The notes under the pieces were generated by a model. It saw only the letters and a list, made by a program, of their open reading frames with translations, was not told where the DNA came from and did not search any database. A program made the position numbers and the translations under genes. A stretch of 64,000 bases of DNA from UBA1206 sp045643125 (GTDB lineage: Bacteria > Bacillota > Clostridia > Oscillospirales > CAG-382): assembly GCA_045643125.1 (NCBI GenBank), contig JAZUKE010000085.1, positions 1 to 64,000 of the forward strand, given 5' to 3'. Positions within the stretch are counted from its first letter, which is position 1. Each line of letters begins with the position of its first letter. Of this stretch, positions 31,566 through 40,635 are shown piece by piece.

Positions 31566-33485
31566 ATGAAAAAGATCGTTGTACTCTTCCTCATCGTATG
31601 TATGTGCATACCCGTTTTCGCAGGATGCACCACGCTCCAGGGCGATGACGACAAAGGCGCGAACATTCAGATGTTTCTGACCTCGTTCCCGCAGTCGCTC
31701 GATCCTGCCGCCGTTCAGCTGGACGCCACAACGTCCCTTATTCTCAGCCTTATCTATCAGCCGCTCACCACCATCAACGAAGACGGCAAAGTAGAAGAAG
31801 CCCTTGCAAAGAATTGGTACTCCTATTACGACGACCGTGATCAGATATATAAAATGTATTTTGAACTGAACGAAACGTATTGGAGCGACAAGATACTTGT
31901 TCAGGCTCAGCACGTTGCCGACGCGTGGACGCGCATACTTTCCCCGGATTTTGAATCTCCCTACGCTTCTATTCTCTTCCCGATCAGAAACGCCAAGGAT
32001 TACAAAGCCGGCATCAAGACCGCTTCCGACCTCGGCGTATATGCCGAAGGCGACGACCTCCTCTGCGTCGAATTCGAGCAGGAATACGATATCGACCTCT
32101 TTGCCGAAGCCGTATCCTGCATAGCTCTCGCTCCCGTCCGTTCCGACATCATCGACAAAGCGATGAAGGATAACCCCGTAGGAAGCAAAAACTACGACAG
32201 ACTCCAGGATTGGGACAAGAACGCCGCCATTATGGTCTGCAACGGTCCGTACAGAGTACAGGGTTACGAAGAAGGAACCAAGCTCGTTCTTGAAAGAAAC
32301 GCTTATTATTACCGCGACGAAGAAGACGATTACCTTGACGAAAGCGTTATCCCCTACCGTCTCACCTGCATTTATCAGGAAACCACCATTCACAGCGATG
32401 AAAACGGCGACGGTATCGACAATTACGAATTCGAATACAGAAAATGGAAGAACGATTGGAGCTCTTCCGAAGCCGCAAAAGGCATCAACTACTTCCTCGG
32501 CGCTTTCTCTGCCGACACTTACGCAAAAGTCAAAGCCGACGGCAGCAAGATGAACACCGCAGATCTCCTTTCGACCTATACATATTTCTTTAACACCAAG
32601 TCCGAGATCACTTCCGATGCGAAAGTAAGAAACGCTCTGTCCGTTGCTCTTGACAGAAACAGGATCGTCGAGATAATGGGCACCGGTATGAAAGCTTCGA
32701 CCGGCTTCGTTCCCGACGGCGTGTTCGGTGCAAAATCCGGCTCGAGCTTCAGAGCAGAAGGCAGCGCCATCTACTCCGCATCCGCAAATATCGAAAACGC
32801 GAAACAGCTTCTCAAAGAAGCAGGCGTTTCCTCCGGAACGATCAGACTCGCATACCTCATTCCGTGGTCCAAACAGCTCTACACTTCAGAAACTCTCCAT
32901 CAGTCGAGAGCCAAGAAGGTCGCCACCTATAACCCCTACGAAAATATCGCCAACTACGCCAAAGAGACTTGGGAATCGCTCGGATTCACCGTTGAACTCA
33001 CCGGCTACACCGCCGACGCTTTCCCCGCAGCACTTTCCGCAGGCGAATGGGACGTTATCGGTCTTGACTATGCGATAAACAGCGTTGACGCGTTCGCTTA
33101 TCTCGCTCCGTTTGCAAAATGGTACAGCGGCAACATCGTTTCCACCGATATCGACGCCGAAACCTTCACCCCGCATTACACCGGTCTTGAAAGCGACGAA
33201 TACGACGCTCTCATCGACGAGATCGTTTATGACTCCAACAGAACGACCAGAGCCGCCAACCTTCACAAAGCAGAAGAACTCTTTGCTTCTCTCTGCCCCG
33301 CGACCGCTCTCTTCCAGTACACCAGAACGTACGTCGTTTCCGGCAAGCTCGACGGCATCAAGTCCGAAAGCTGGTACGGTTACTACGATTTCAACGAGCT
33401 TGAACTTGACGACTACATCAAGGTCAACGCCGCAGAAGCCGAAGAAAGCTTCGCAAGAACCGAAGATACCAACAACGCAAAATAA
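31566..33485 (+). CDS. Peptide/nickel-type (family 5) ABC substrate-binding lipoprotein
   Basis: A 639-residue extracellular solute-binding protein of the OppA/DppA class. The lipoprotein signal ends in PVFAGC. Family-5 signatures include SLDPAAVQLDATTSLILSLIYQPL, LAKNWYSYYDD, a NGPYRVQGYEEGTKLVLERN block and the C-terminal repeat of helices. The start is the ATG at 31566; an open upstream frame is not coding. No permease or ATPase genes are adjacent, so it would have to share a transporter encoded elsewhere or serve as a receptor. Codon use is more A/T-biased at third positions in Ala/Leu runs, as in highly expressed genes. Confidence 0.9.
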   Translation: MKKIVVLFLIVCMCIPVFAGCTTLQGDDDKGANIQMFLTSFPQSLDPAAVQLDATTSLILSLIYQPLTTINEDGKVEEALAKNWYSYYDDRDQIYKMYFELNETYWSDKILVQAQHVADAWTRILSPDFESPYASILFPIRNAKDYKAGIKTASDLGVYAEGDDLLCVEFEQEYDIDLFAEAVSCIALAPVRSDIIDKAMKDNPVGSKNYDRLQDWDKNAAIMVCNGPYRVQGYEEGTKLVLERNAYYYRDEEDDYLDESVIPYRLTCIYQETTIHSDENGDGIDNYEFEYRKWKNDWSSSEAAKGINYFLGAFSADTYAKVKADGSKMNTADLLSTYTYFFNTKSEITSDAKVRNALSVALDRNRIVEIMGTGMKASTGFVPDGVFGAKSGSSFRAEGSAIYSASANIENAKQLLKEAGVSSGTIRLAYLIPWSKQLYTSETLHQSRAKKVATYNPYENIANYAKETWESLGFTVELTGYTADAFPAALSAGEWDVIGLDYAINSVDAFAYLAPFAKWYSGNIVSTDIDAETFTPHYTGLESDEYDALIDEIVYDSNRTTRAANLHKAEELFASLCPATALFQYTRTYVVSGKLDGIKSESWYGYYDFNELELDDYIKVNAAEAEESFARTEDTNNAK

Positions 33486-33507
33486 TTGACATCGAATACT
33501 AAAAAAT

Positions 33508-33545
33508 CGCCCGACGCATCATTTGATGCGCCGGGCGTCTTCTTT
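33508..33545 (+). terminator. Terminator after the solute-binding protein gene
   Basis: CGCCCGaCGCATCA pairs with TGATGCGcCGGGCG (one mismatch) around a 2-nt loop, followed by TCTTCTTTT. Confidence 0.85.
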
Positions 33546-33572
33546 TGCAAAATTTGCTTGACATTATAACGG

Positions 33573-34049
33573 TTATCCGTTATAGCAACTGTATTTTTTC
33601 AAATTTTCACCGGTGAGGCGGTAAACCGTCCAGCCGTTCATCGGGATCGCGCCCATCGAAAGGTAAAAGTCGATACTCGGCTTGTTCCAGTCAAGGCAGC
33701 TCCATTCAAGCCGTCCGCAGCCCCTTTCGTTGGCAAGGCGTGCAAGGTATGTGAGCAGTCCTTTGCCGTACCCGTTTCCGCGGTATTCAGGCTTTACATA
33801 AAGGTCTTCAAGGTATATTCCGGCTCTGCCGAGGAACGTTGAAAAATTGTGGAAGAAAAGCGCGTAGCCGACCTCTTTTCCGTCTTCGCAAACGAACACG
33901 ACCTCGGCTTTTTCTTTGTCAAAAAGCCATTCTTCGAGGAGTTCGGGGGTTGCGATCATTTCGTTTTCAAGACGTTCGTAAACGGCAAGCTCCATAATGA
34001 AGTCATAAATCAGCTTTCCGTCGCCTTTGTGCGCTTTTCTGAATTCCAT
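33573..34049 (-). CDS. GNAT N-acetyltransferase (diamine acetyltransferase-like)
   Basis: A 158-residue GNAT protein similar to spermidine/diamine N1-acetyltransferases: YLEDLYVKPEYRGNGYGKGLL (acetyl-CoA loop R-G-x-G-x-G) and LEWSCLDWNKPSIDFYLSMGA, the latter the typical SAT C-terminal block with Tyr catalytic candidate. Substrate not established. It overlaps the preceding gene by one base (TAATG). It ends in a small inverted repeat (ATAACGG / CCGTTAT, 33566-33583). Confidence 0.85.
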   Translation of the reverse strand: MEFRKAHKGDGKLIYDFIMELAVYERLENEMIATPELLEEWLFDKEKAEVVFVCEDGKEVGYALFFHNFSTFLGRAGIYLEDLYVKPEYRGNGYGKGLLTYLARLANERGCGRLEWSCLDWNKPSIDFYLSMGAIPMNGWTVYRLTGENLKKYSCYNG

Positions 34050-34507
34050 TATTTTCCCTCACTTTTTGCTTTTTTCTCTTCTTCAAAGCCCGTATACTTT
34101 CGGAATTTTGAAAACGCTTTTCGTGCTTTTATGAACGAAAAAAGCGACCTTGCCGTGTAAAAGCACACGTTTACTCTGTCTTCTTCAAATTTCGCCGTCA
34201 TAATATAGGGCGAGCAGAAAAACGGAAACGCGATAGTCGCCGCTTCGTCCGGAGATTCCATCAGCATAACTGGACGCCCGATAAAGTCAAACGCGCGGAC
34301 GCTCGTTTCGGGCAGGTCCACGTTTTCACCCTTTGAAACGTAGATCCGTTTTCTTTCGGAAACGCCGAACAGCCTTGCCGACACCTGACCGGAAGAAACG
34401 CCGCGGAAATTCATACCGAATACGCTTTCAGCGGCGGCGATATATGAACCGTTGTCTATCATAACGCCGGCAAGTATGCGTTTTATCTCTTTTCTGCGCG
34501 CATCCAT
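34049..34507 (-). CDS. Hypothetical soluble protein
   Basis: A 152-residue protein of unknown function, starting at the ATG at 34507 just after the stop of the 385-aa gene. The central part has alternating hydrophobic strands (SYIAAAESVFGMNFRG, PVMLMESPDEAATIAFPFF) and the C-terminus is a basic helix (SFIKARKAFSKFRKY). No motif is recognised. Its position between a membrane-anchored protein and a GNAT enzyme suggests cotranscription only. Confidence 0.6.
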   Translation of the reverse strand: MDARRKEIKRILAGVMIDNGSYIAAAESVFGMNFRGVSSGQVSARLFGVSERKRIYVSKGENVDLPETSVRAFDFIGRPVMLMESPDEAATIAFPFFCSPYIMTAKFEEDRVNVCFYTARSLFSFIKARKAFSKFRKYTGFEEEKKAKSEGK

Positions 34508-34509
34508 CC

Positions 34510-35667
34510 TTATTTTGCTCCTACCGCGCCAACGAACTGCTCCGCGATCGCTGCTGCATTTTCGGCGTCCGTCGACGCTGACGTGACGGCAAACACGTTT
34601 TTGCCTTCCGACCAGACGACGGTGGTGTAATACTCCGAAACGCAGCATACCGCGTCAAGCCCGAGAAGAGTCACGTCGGTTTTCGTGCTGCTGTCGGTGT
34701 CGTAAAACGCGCAGACGGTATTGCTTTCGGTTTCGGGGAAAATAACGTAATCGAAAACGCCGTCGCTGCCGCTTATTTCGATATCTATACCGATGAAGCG
34801 CTCGCCTTTTGAATTTTCATAACCTTTGATATTGCAGCCCGTACGTTCATAACCTTCGGGTATCGTGATTTTTCCGACTGTTTCTTCTGCGGAGGCAAAA
34901 TCCTCGTCTTCGATGACTTTTTTGTAGTCGTAGTCGATGACGGTGTTGGACTTTACGCTTATCTTGCAGTTGTCGTCGATGTCAAGTTCAAGGCGAAGCG
35001 CCTTATTACTTTCGTTTTCGATGATATAGACGGCACATTCGCCGACGTTGACGGGAGTTATGACGAACACGGCGTCTTTCACCGCCTCGTCGGTATACGA
35101 CACCGCCTCGGTCGTGACGATCCTGTTATCGACATAGAGTGAGAAAGATTCGGTTTTTCTGTTCCTTATGCAGACGTTCAGCGTGTTTTCGCTTCCGAAA
35201 GCGATGACGTATTCGTAACCGTCCTGCGTGTAAGTCTGCAGCGGATCAAGCTCCTTATGCGAGCTTGACGAAAATTCGATATTCGCGGAAGCATCAACGG
35301 TGAAGTTGAGCTGGATCTCATAAATGCGGTCTTCGGGAATACCGTCTTTTTTGAGGACGAGGAAAAGCGAATACCTGCCTTCCTTCACGGGAGTGACGGA
35401 AAAAGACGCTTTGTTTTTGTCATCCGTTACGGCTTTGGCTTCTGCGGCGCCGTTTTCGGTGTCGTCAATCTTCCATTCATAGCCTTCGGGAAACTCGCCT
35501 TCGACAGTCACGGAAATGCTTTTTCCGTCTTTTTTGCAGTAATACTCGTATTTGCACGTCGGATCATCCGGCGTTATTTTTTTGCTTCCGCCGAATATCA
35601 TAAGACATACGATAACGAGGACAAGAAGCAATATCACTGCCGCGGCTATAATATACGGTTTTTTCAT
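34510..35667 (-). CDS. Membrane-anchored extracellular beta-rich protein
   Basis: A 385-residue protein with an N-terminal membrane anchor (MKKPYIIAAAVILLLVLVIVC) and an extracellular part that seems to comprise three Ig-like beta segments (EFPEGYEWKIDD...EGRYSLFLVLKK; NTLNVCIRNRK; VNVGECAVYIIENES). It ends in an Ala-rich helix. No enzyme motif. GGAGGACG precedes the ATG. It is the gene after the 1512-aa secreted protein (57 bp) and is probably a surface component of the same locus. Confidence 0.65.
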   Translation of the reverse strand: MKKPYIIAAAVILLLVLVIVCLMIFGGSKKITPDDPTCKYEYYCKKDGKSISVTVEGEFPEGYEWKIDDTENGAAEAKAVTDDKNKASFSVTPVKEGRYSLFLVLKKDGIPEDRIYEIQLNFTVDASANIEFSSSSHKELDPLQTYTQDGYEYVIAFGSENTLNVCIRNRKTESFSLYVDNRIVTTEAVSYTDEAVKDAVFVITPVNVGECAVYIIENESNKALRLELDIDDNCKISVKSNTVIDYDYKKVIEDEDFASAEETVGKITIPEGYERTGCNIKGYENSKGERFIGIDIEISGSDGVFDYVIFPETESNTVCAFYDTDSSTKTDVTLLGLDAVCCVSEYYTTVVWSEGKNVFAVTSASTDAENAAAIAEQFVGAVGAK

Positions 35668-35724
35668 TTTTTCGTCCTCCGGATTGTACTTACAGTTTCT
35701 TTTTTGTAAAAATCAATGGATCTA

Positions 35725-38700
35725 TCAGTCAGCGAATTTGAAATTATATGAAACGTCTGGGTTATACGCGGAAATGACCGTGACGGAAAGTTCAAGGTCG
35801 TCAACGTCGTTGAAAGCGATCGTCAAAGTGCCGTTTCTTTCCGACACTCTGTAACCGTTCTTGTTTCCGCTGATAAGCTCAAGCTCATATTCGGCAAGCG
35901 TGCCGTTTGTCGTGCAGACGCAGTTCACGGTATATCCGTTTTCGACGACGATATGACTGCTCTTGTCGGAGTCGATGTCGTAATTTCTGACGAGTTTGCC
36001 TTCGGCATCGTAAACTTCGACTCTTTCCGTAAATCCTTTGTTCGAGGCGGAAACGGTGTAGCCTGTTTTTCCGATATCGGATCTGACTGCATAACCGGCG
36101 CTGCCGGAGGAATATCCGCAGTTCCAGCTCGTTTTGATGTACTCAACGTACCATTCGAGCGTGTCTTCGGCATTTTCACCGACGGGGACGATGCGGATGC
36201 TGCTGACGCGGGCAAGGTTTTCGCCGTTTGCCGAAGTGAACGATATGCGGCACACTCCGCTTCTGAGGTTTCCCTGCGTTATGAACGAAGCGGCGTTATC
36301 GAAGGTGAGCTTTACGTTTTCGCCTTTTTCGTTCATTCCGTTCACGATCACCGAAAGTCCGTTCGGAGCCGACTGATTTATCGCTCCGCTTTCTATTTCG
36401 ATATCGAACGAGCAGGTGTTGCCCTCGGTCACGTCGAACGCGGAAAGCGTGTTCGTTATCTCTATGCCCTCGAACGTGTACTGCTTGGTGTCGATCACGC
36501 TGCCGTTGTAGTCGGTGCTTGTCAGCACGATGCTGCCGAGCGGTATCCTTACGGTCGGGATATTTCTGCCGAGTATGTTTATTCCGACTATTTCGGACAC
36601 ATAGGATTCGTTGAATTCAAACGTGACAAGCTCGCCCGCTTTGAGGATCGCCCTGCCTTCGTAATCGGTGAGGTACGAATAGGGAGACACATATACCGAT
36701 TCTTCAACGTCTATGCTTGAAGTGTACCTTATCGCAAGCGCGATATCGCCGTCGATATTATCAAGGTTGATCGTGGTCATATCATACGGCAGTCTGAAGC
36801 TGACGGTCTGTGTCTGCTTTTTGAGGCTTCCTGTCTCGGACGGAGACGTGGAGATGCCGCTTGCGCGGTTGGCGTTATGCGAGCTGAGAGATGTGTAATC
36901 GAAATAATACGTCCCGATCACGACTCCGTCGCGGACGTGCTGTACCACGGCGTAACTGATGTAAAGGTCTGCCATACTCTTGAGCGTCAGTTTGTTTATG
37001 CTGACAAATCCCGAAACGGGGATATCGGGCGCATAAAGCATCTTCTGCGTGCCGTCATAGAGCATATTTTTGGCAACTGCCTGGTATTCGGATTCCGAGC
37101 TGTGGATGGTGTAGGTGAACGCTGCGTTCACGCCGTGTTCGCCGCCGGTCACGGAATACGATTTGTCGAGGTAAGCGTAAATGTTCACGGTGTCGTTGTC
37201 GCTGCGCGGAGTGCGCTCGACGTGGGATTCGCCGCTTTCGTCATCGACGCTTATGGTGTGTCCGACGAATCTTACCGTTTTTACGAACTGTTTGCCCTTG
37301 TCCAGCGTAAACGTGTACGACGTTTCGTCGCCGCAGGCAAGGTATTCGAGTTTGGCGTCCTGCTGATATTCGCCTCTGGCGTTTACGATGAGCAGCCCGT
37401 CCTCGACGACCTGGTAAAGATCGAAGCCCGAAACAGTCCAGTTGGTGGTATTTTCGGAAGTGATGTTGAATTTGATGGATTTGATCTCGACAACGTCGTC
37501 AAGCGTGAAATAAAGTCTGTCGGTACGGCCGGCTTTGAACATATAGCTCGTGTCTATCTTGTCGCTGCCGCCTTTTCCGCAGTAATCGGAAATAAGAGAT
37601 ACCACGTTGATGTCCCTGGTGTCGCTGCCTTCGGGCGTGACGTAGGATATGCTTGCCTTGACGCTGCCGCCGAACGAGCCCGCGGAATAGTCCTTGGTCG
37701 TGACGGAAAGCATAAATTTCATCGTGTAGCCCTTGCCGGTGCGGTTTGCGACCTGCGCCATTTCGGCTTCGCTTCTGAGCTTCTGCCCTTCGAGCGTGTC
37801 GCGGGCGCCGCTGTCGTGGAAGTTGATGCCTATCCAGCCCACATTGTCGAATTTCCAGCTTCTGTTATAGCCGCCGTCATTCAGCATCGCCACGCTTATT
37901 CTTTCGATATTCAGTTTATCGTATACGTCGGTCTCCTCGAGCATATCGTCGGCGATGATGTGGATGGCTTTGAGGTCGCCGTAATTGCGGTTGACTCTGA
38001 TATAGAACGTCTCGTTCTTTCCGGCTCTGAATCCGTCGGAATAGAGCTGCTGGTTCGCCTGGACGTAAGCGCTCTTGCCGTTCTCGAATATGAGCTGGAA
38101 ATAGAACTGGTTGTTCGATCCGCTGTCTCCGTCGACCTCGTTGGCTTCGGCGTTCGACGCCACCTTGACCGTCACCTCGTACTGTCCCCTCGTTTTGAGG
38201 AAGCCGTGATCTTGCAGCGCTTCGCGGTAGGTCATAGAACGGCTGATATCGTCCCAATCGGAGCTGTCGTCAACGTCGATCGAGCCGCCCTCTTCAAAAT
38301 TGACGGTCATCGACAGAGTTTCGCCGCCGAATCTCATACGCTTGCTGACGTAGGCGATACGAGCCGCGTCGGAATAGTCGCGGTAATGATACACGTCGGA
38401 ATACAGATACCGTTCTTCCAAAAACATCATCATATCGTCCGCTTCGACGTTATATTCGCGTCTTTCGGGCGAATGGACGGATCTGTATACGTTTATCCCT
38501 TTGATCTGCCAGTCGTCTTCTTTGCCCTTGTCTTTTACGATACTGATACTGTTGACCTTCTTGACGTTGGGCGCATTCACTCTGAATGAAAGCGTCTGCC
38601 CCGCTTGGGTGTAATAGTAATACCCGAAATGATTGCCGTTCAGATATTGGTTCTCGGAATAGATGTCAGACGCCTGCCATATCCCGTAAAAATCATCGGC

Positions 38701-40263
38701 TGCGATCCTGAGGTCTATTTCGTCCGTTTCTTTGATAAGACCGTCGTAGGTCTCGTAATTCAGTTTTACTTTTATGAGGTCCTGCGTGCCGGCGTCTTCG
38801 ACGTCGTCCGTTTTGAGTTCGATGATAAGGGTATCTTCGGCTTCCGACGGAAGTATGGTGGCGCCGGTGTCCTCCGGCTCGCTCATCTTCTGCATTTTGT
38901 TGAAGATCGAAGTGACGGTGTTCGGCTCAATGGGGTTTCCGTCGTAGGTGTTTTCCTTATAACTGTAAAGCACGGAGTTGCCGCATTTGCATTTGAGGGC
39001 GGCGTTGTCGGAATAGACGTTGAAATTGTACGGATCGACGTTCTTGTAGATCGTCACGCCGTAGACCGAGAGCGTGTCGGAATCGAATTTTTTGCGCTGT
39101 TTTTCGCGGTCGCCGTAGTTCGAGCCGGTCAGATAATCAAGTTCTCCCTTCGTCTGCGCTTCGCTGCCGTAGTAAAGCGAAAATCCCGTGAGCTTGTAGA
39201 AATTGGGGAAATATCCCTTGATAAGCATAGAATCGTTCTGCTGACCTATGCCGTAATAATTGCCCGAACGCGAAACTCCCGTTGAATAGGCGTAAAGTAC
39301 CGCAGAAGTGAAGAACGGCATCGCGGCGCTGTAAACTCCGCCGTGGTTGTCCTCGTAAGTGATGTTCACTATCAGCGATTCGGCTCTCACGAGTTCTTCA
39401 AGCCTTCCGGAGCCCGACATATTGCGAAGATACGCATCTATTCCCGCGTCGTAGGTGTCGGCGATATCGAGACGGATATAAAGCTCGTCATTGGGGACAG
39501 AGGACACCTTGGCTTCTTCTTCGGTGAAATCCGTCTTTATCTGGCAGGCGTAAGTGTTGTCAACGCCGAATCTTGCGTAAGCGTCGCCGTATTCAACGGA
39601 AATGTCAAGCCCGCTTCCTCGTCTGGGGACGAATTCGGCGATCAGTTTGCCTTTGAAATCCACATAGTAGTCGTAGGAAAAATAGCCGAGAGAATCGAGT
39701 TTGCCGAGTGAATACACCTCATACACGGCAAAGTCTTTAAGAGTCCATTCGTTTTTATAGCTTCCGCTCGGCTCCTTGTATTTGAGGTAGGCGTCGACGC
39801 TTTCGACTTTTTGTATCGGGAAGATCGTTTTGAAAACGAACTGCTCGGTCGAATTTGCGCGAAGAATGGATCTGCCTTCAAACGAAACGCTGTCGTTATA
39901 GGTCGGGAATTCGTTAAGCTCGAACATTTCGGGGATATTGCTGTCTTTGAGCTTGCTGCTGCGCTGAACGCTTGAATACAACTCCCAGACCGTTTCATCG
40001 TCCGGAACGACGATCTGCGAACGTGTCACGCCGTTCGTATCTATGTAACGGATGTTGAAATAGCTTACGATATCCCCCGGTACGATGCCCGATGACACGG
40101 TGAGCATATACGTTTTGGACGAAAGCGAGTTTTCGTTCGTGCTTCCGTTATCCGCGCTTATCTGCGGAAGCGGAAAGAGCGGCAGCAGCATAAGCAGGCA
40201 GACCGCCAGCGCGACAAACCTGGACGCTTTATTTATTCCTTTCACGTTCTTTTTATATGTCAT
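35725..40263 (-). CDS. Giant secreted protein with repeated beta-sandwich modules
   Basis: A 1512-residue secreted protein with signal peptide (helix and LPLFPLPQISADN cleavage region at ~20-38). About six to seven loosely repeated modules of 150-250 residues follow. Each tends to end with a pattern like K-x-I-x-S-I-x-I followed by W-x-v-x-G-f-x-v-Y (NEWTLKDFAVYEVY, DWQIKGINVYRSV, NWTVSGFDLYQVV). This recalls PLAT/LH2 or galactose-binding-like sandwiches, but is not diagnostic. There is no C-terminal transmembrane or LPXTG signal, so anchoring is unclear. It lies directly downstream of the STAS and VirB4-type genes on the same strand. GGAGGGG is the ribosome site. Confidence 0.7.
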   Translation of the reverse strand: MTYKKNVKGINKASRFVALAVCLLMLLPLFPLPQISADNGSTNENSLSSKTYMLTVSSGIVPGDIVSYFNIRYIDTNGVTRSQIVVPDDETVWELYSSVQRSSKLKDSNIPEMFELNEFPTYNDSVSFEGRSILRANSTEQFVFKTIFPIQKVESVDAYLKYKEPSGSYKNEWTLKDFAVYEVYSLGKLDSLGYFSYDYYVDFKGKLIAEFVPRRGSGLDISVEYGDAYARFGVDNTYACQIKTDFTEEEAKVSSVPNDELYIRLDIADTYDAGIDAYLRNMSGSGRLEELVRAESLIVNITYEDNHGGVYSAAMPFFTSAVLYAYSTGVSRSGNYYGIGQQNDSMLIKGYFPNFYKLTGFSLYYGSEAQTKGELDYLTGSNYGDREKQRKKFDSDTLSVYGVTIYKNVDPYNFNVYSDNAALKCKCGNSVLYSYKENTYDGNPIEPNTVTSIFNKMQKMSEPEDTGATILPSEAEDTLIIELKTDDVEDAGTQDLIKVKLNYETYDGLIKETDEIDLRIAADDFYGIWQASDIYSENQYLNGNHFGYYYYTQAGQTLSFRVNAPNVKKVNSISIVKDKGKEDDWQIKGINVYRSVHSPERREYNVEADDMMMFLEERYLYSDVYHYRDYSDAARIAYVSKRMRFGGETLSMTVNFEEGGSIDVDDSSDWDDISRSMTYREALQDHGFLKTRGQYEVTVKVASNAEANEVDGDSGSNNQFYFQLIFENGKSAYVQANQQLYSDGFRAGKNETFYIRVNRNYGDLKAIHIIADDMLEETDVYDKLNIERISVAMLNDGGYNRSWKFDNVGWIGINFHDSGARDTLEGQKLRSEAEMAQVANRTGKGYTMKFMLSVTTKDYSAGSFGGSVKASISYVTPEGSDTRDINVVSLISDYCGKGGSDKIDTSYMFKAGRTDRLYFTLDDVVEIKSIKFNITSENTTNWTVSGFDLYQVVEDGLLIVNARGEYQQDAKLEYLACGDETSYTFTLDKGKQFVKTVRFVGHTISVDDESGESHVERTPRSDNDTVNIYAYLDKSYSVTGGEHGVNAAFTYTIHSSESEYQAVAKNMLYDGTQKMLYAPDIPVSGFVSINKLTLKSMADLYISYAVVQHVRDGVVIGTYYFDYTSLSSHNANRASGISTSPSETGSLKKQTQTVSFRLPYDMTTINLDNIDGDIALAIRYTSSIDVEESVYVSPYSYLTDYEGRAILKAGELVTFEFNESYVSEIVGINILGRNIPTVRIPLGSIVLTSTDYNGSVIDTKQYTFEGIEITNTLSAFDVTEGNTCSFDIEIESGAINQSAPNGLSVIVNGMNEKGENVKLTFDNAASFITQGNLRSGVCRISFTSANGENLARVSSIRIVPVGENAEDTLEWYVEYIKTSWNCGYSSGSAGYAVRSDIGKTGYTVSASNKGFTERVEVYDAEGKLVRNYDIDSDKSSHIVVENGYTVNCVCTTNGTLAEYELELISGNKNGYRVSERNGTLTIAFNDVDDLELSVTVISAYNPDVSYNFKFAD

Positions 40264-40301
40264 CGGTTTCCCCTCCGGAATCAGATTTTTATGCCGTAAG
40301 A

Positions 40302-40616
40302 TTATTCAAACTTGAAAAGTGCCACGAATCCCGTCATTTCAAAAACTTCCATAACAAGGCGGTTCACATTTCTTATGATAAGCTCGCCGTTTTTCTTTTT
40401 CATTGCGATATGGAGTTTTTTGATAAGTCTGAGCCCTGCCGAGGATATGTAATCCATCGAAGCAAGGTTAAGCACTATGCTCGGGTATTTTTCCGCAAAG
40501 TCCATAATTATCGGCTCCGCGTCTACCGTCGTGAGCGAATCAAGGCGTCCGTCAAGAAGCAGCTCCGCCTGATTTTCGTGTTTTACTATTTTTACTGTCA
40601 GTTTAATATCGTTCAT
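40302..40616 (-). CDS. STAS-domain anti-sigma factor antagonist-like protein
   Basis: A 104-residue STAS-domain protein of the SpoIIAA/RsbV type. The conserved segment MDYISSAGLRLI carries the phosphorylatable serine (S58 or S59). Such proteins bind anti-sigma kinases in partner switching. No RsbW/SpoIIAB-like kinase is adjacent. It sits inside the secretion locus between the VirB4-type ATPase (20 bp upstream) and the giant secreted protein (39 bp downstream), and AGGAG precedes its ATG. Confidence 0.85.
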   Translation of the reverse strand: MNDIKLTVKIVKHENQAELLLDGRLDSLTTVDAEPIIMDFAEKYPSIVLNLASMDYISSAGLRLIKKLHIAMKKKNGELIIRNVNRLVMEVFEMTGFVALFKFE

Positions 40617-40635
40617 CGTTTACTCCTAATGCCGT

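Noticed and set aside
36877..38589. 570-codon open frame on the plus strand
   Set aside because: It lies antisense inside the 1512-aa gene, and its composition is that of a reversed shadow of an Asp/Ser/Tyr-rich protein; no start signal or family is recognisable.
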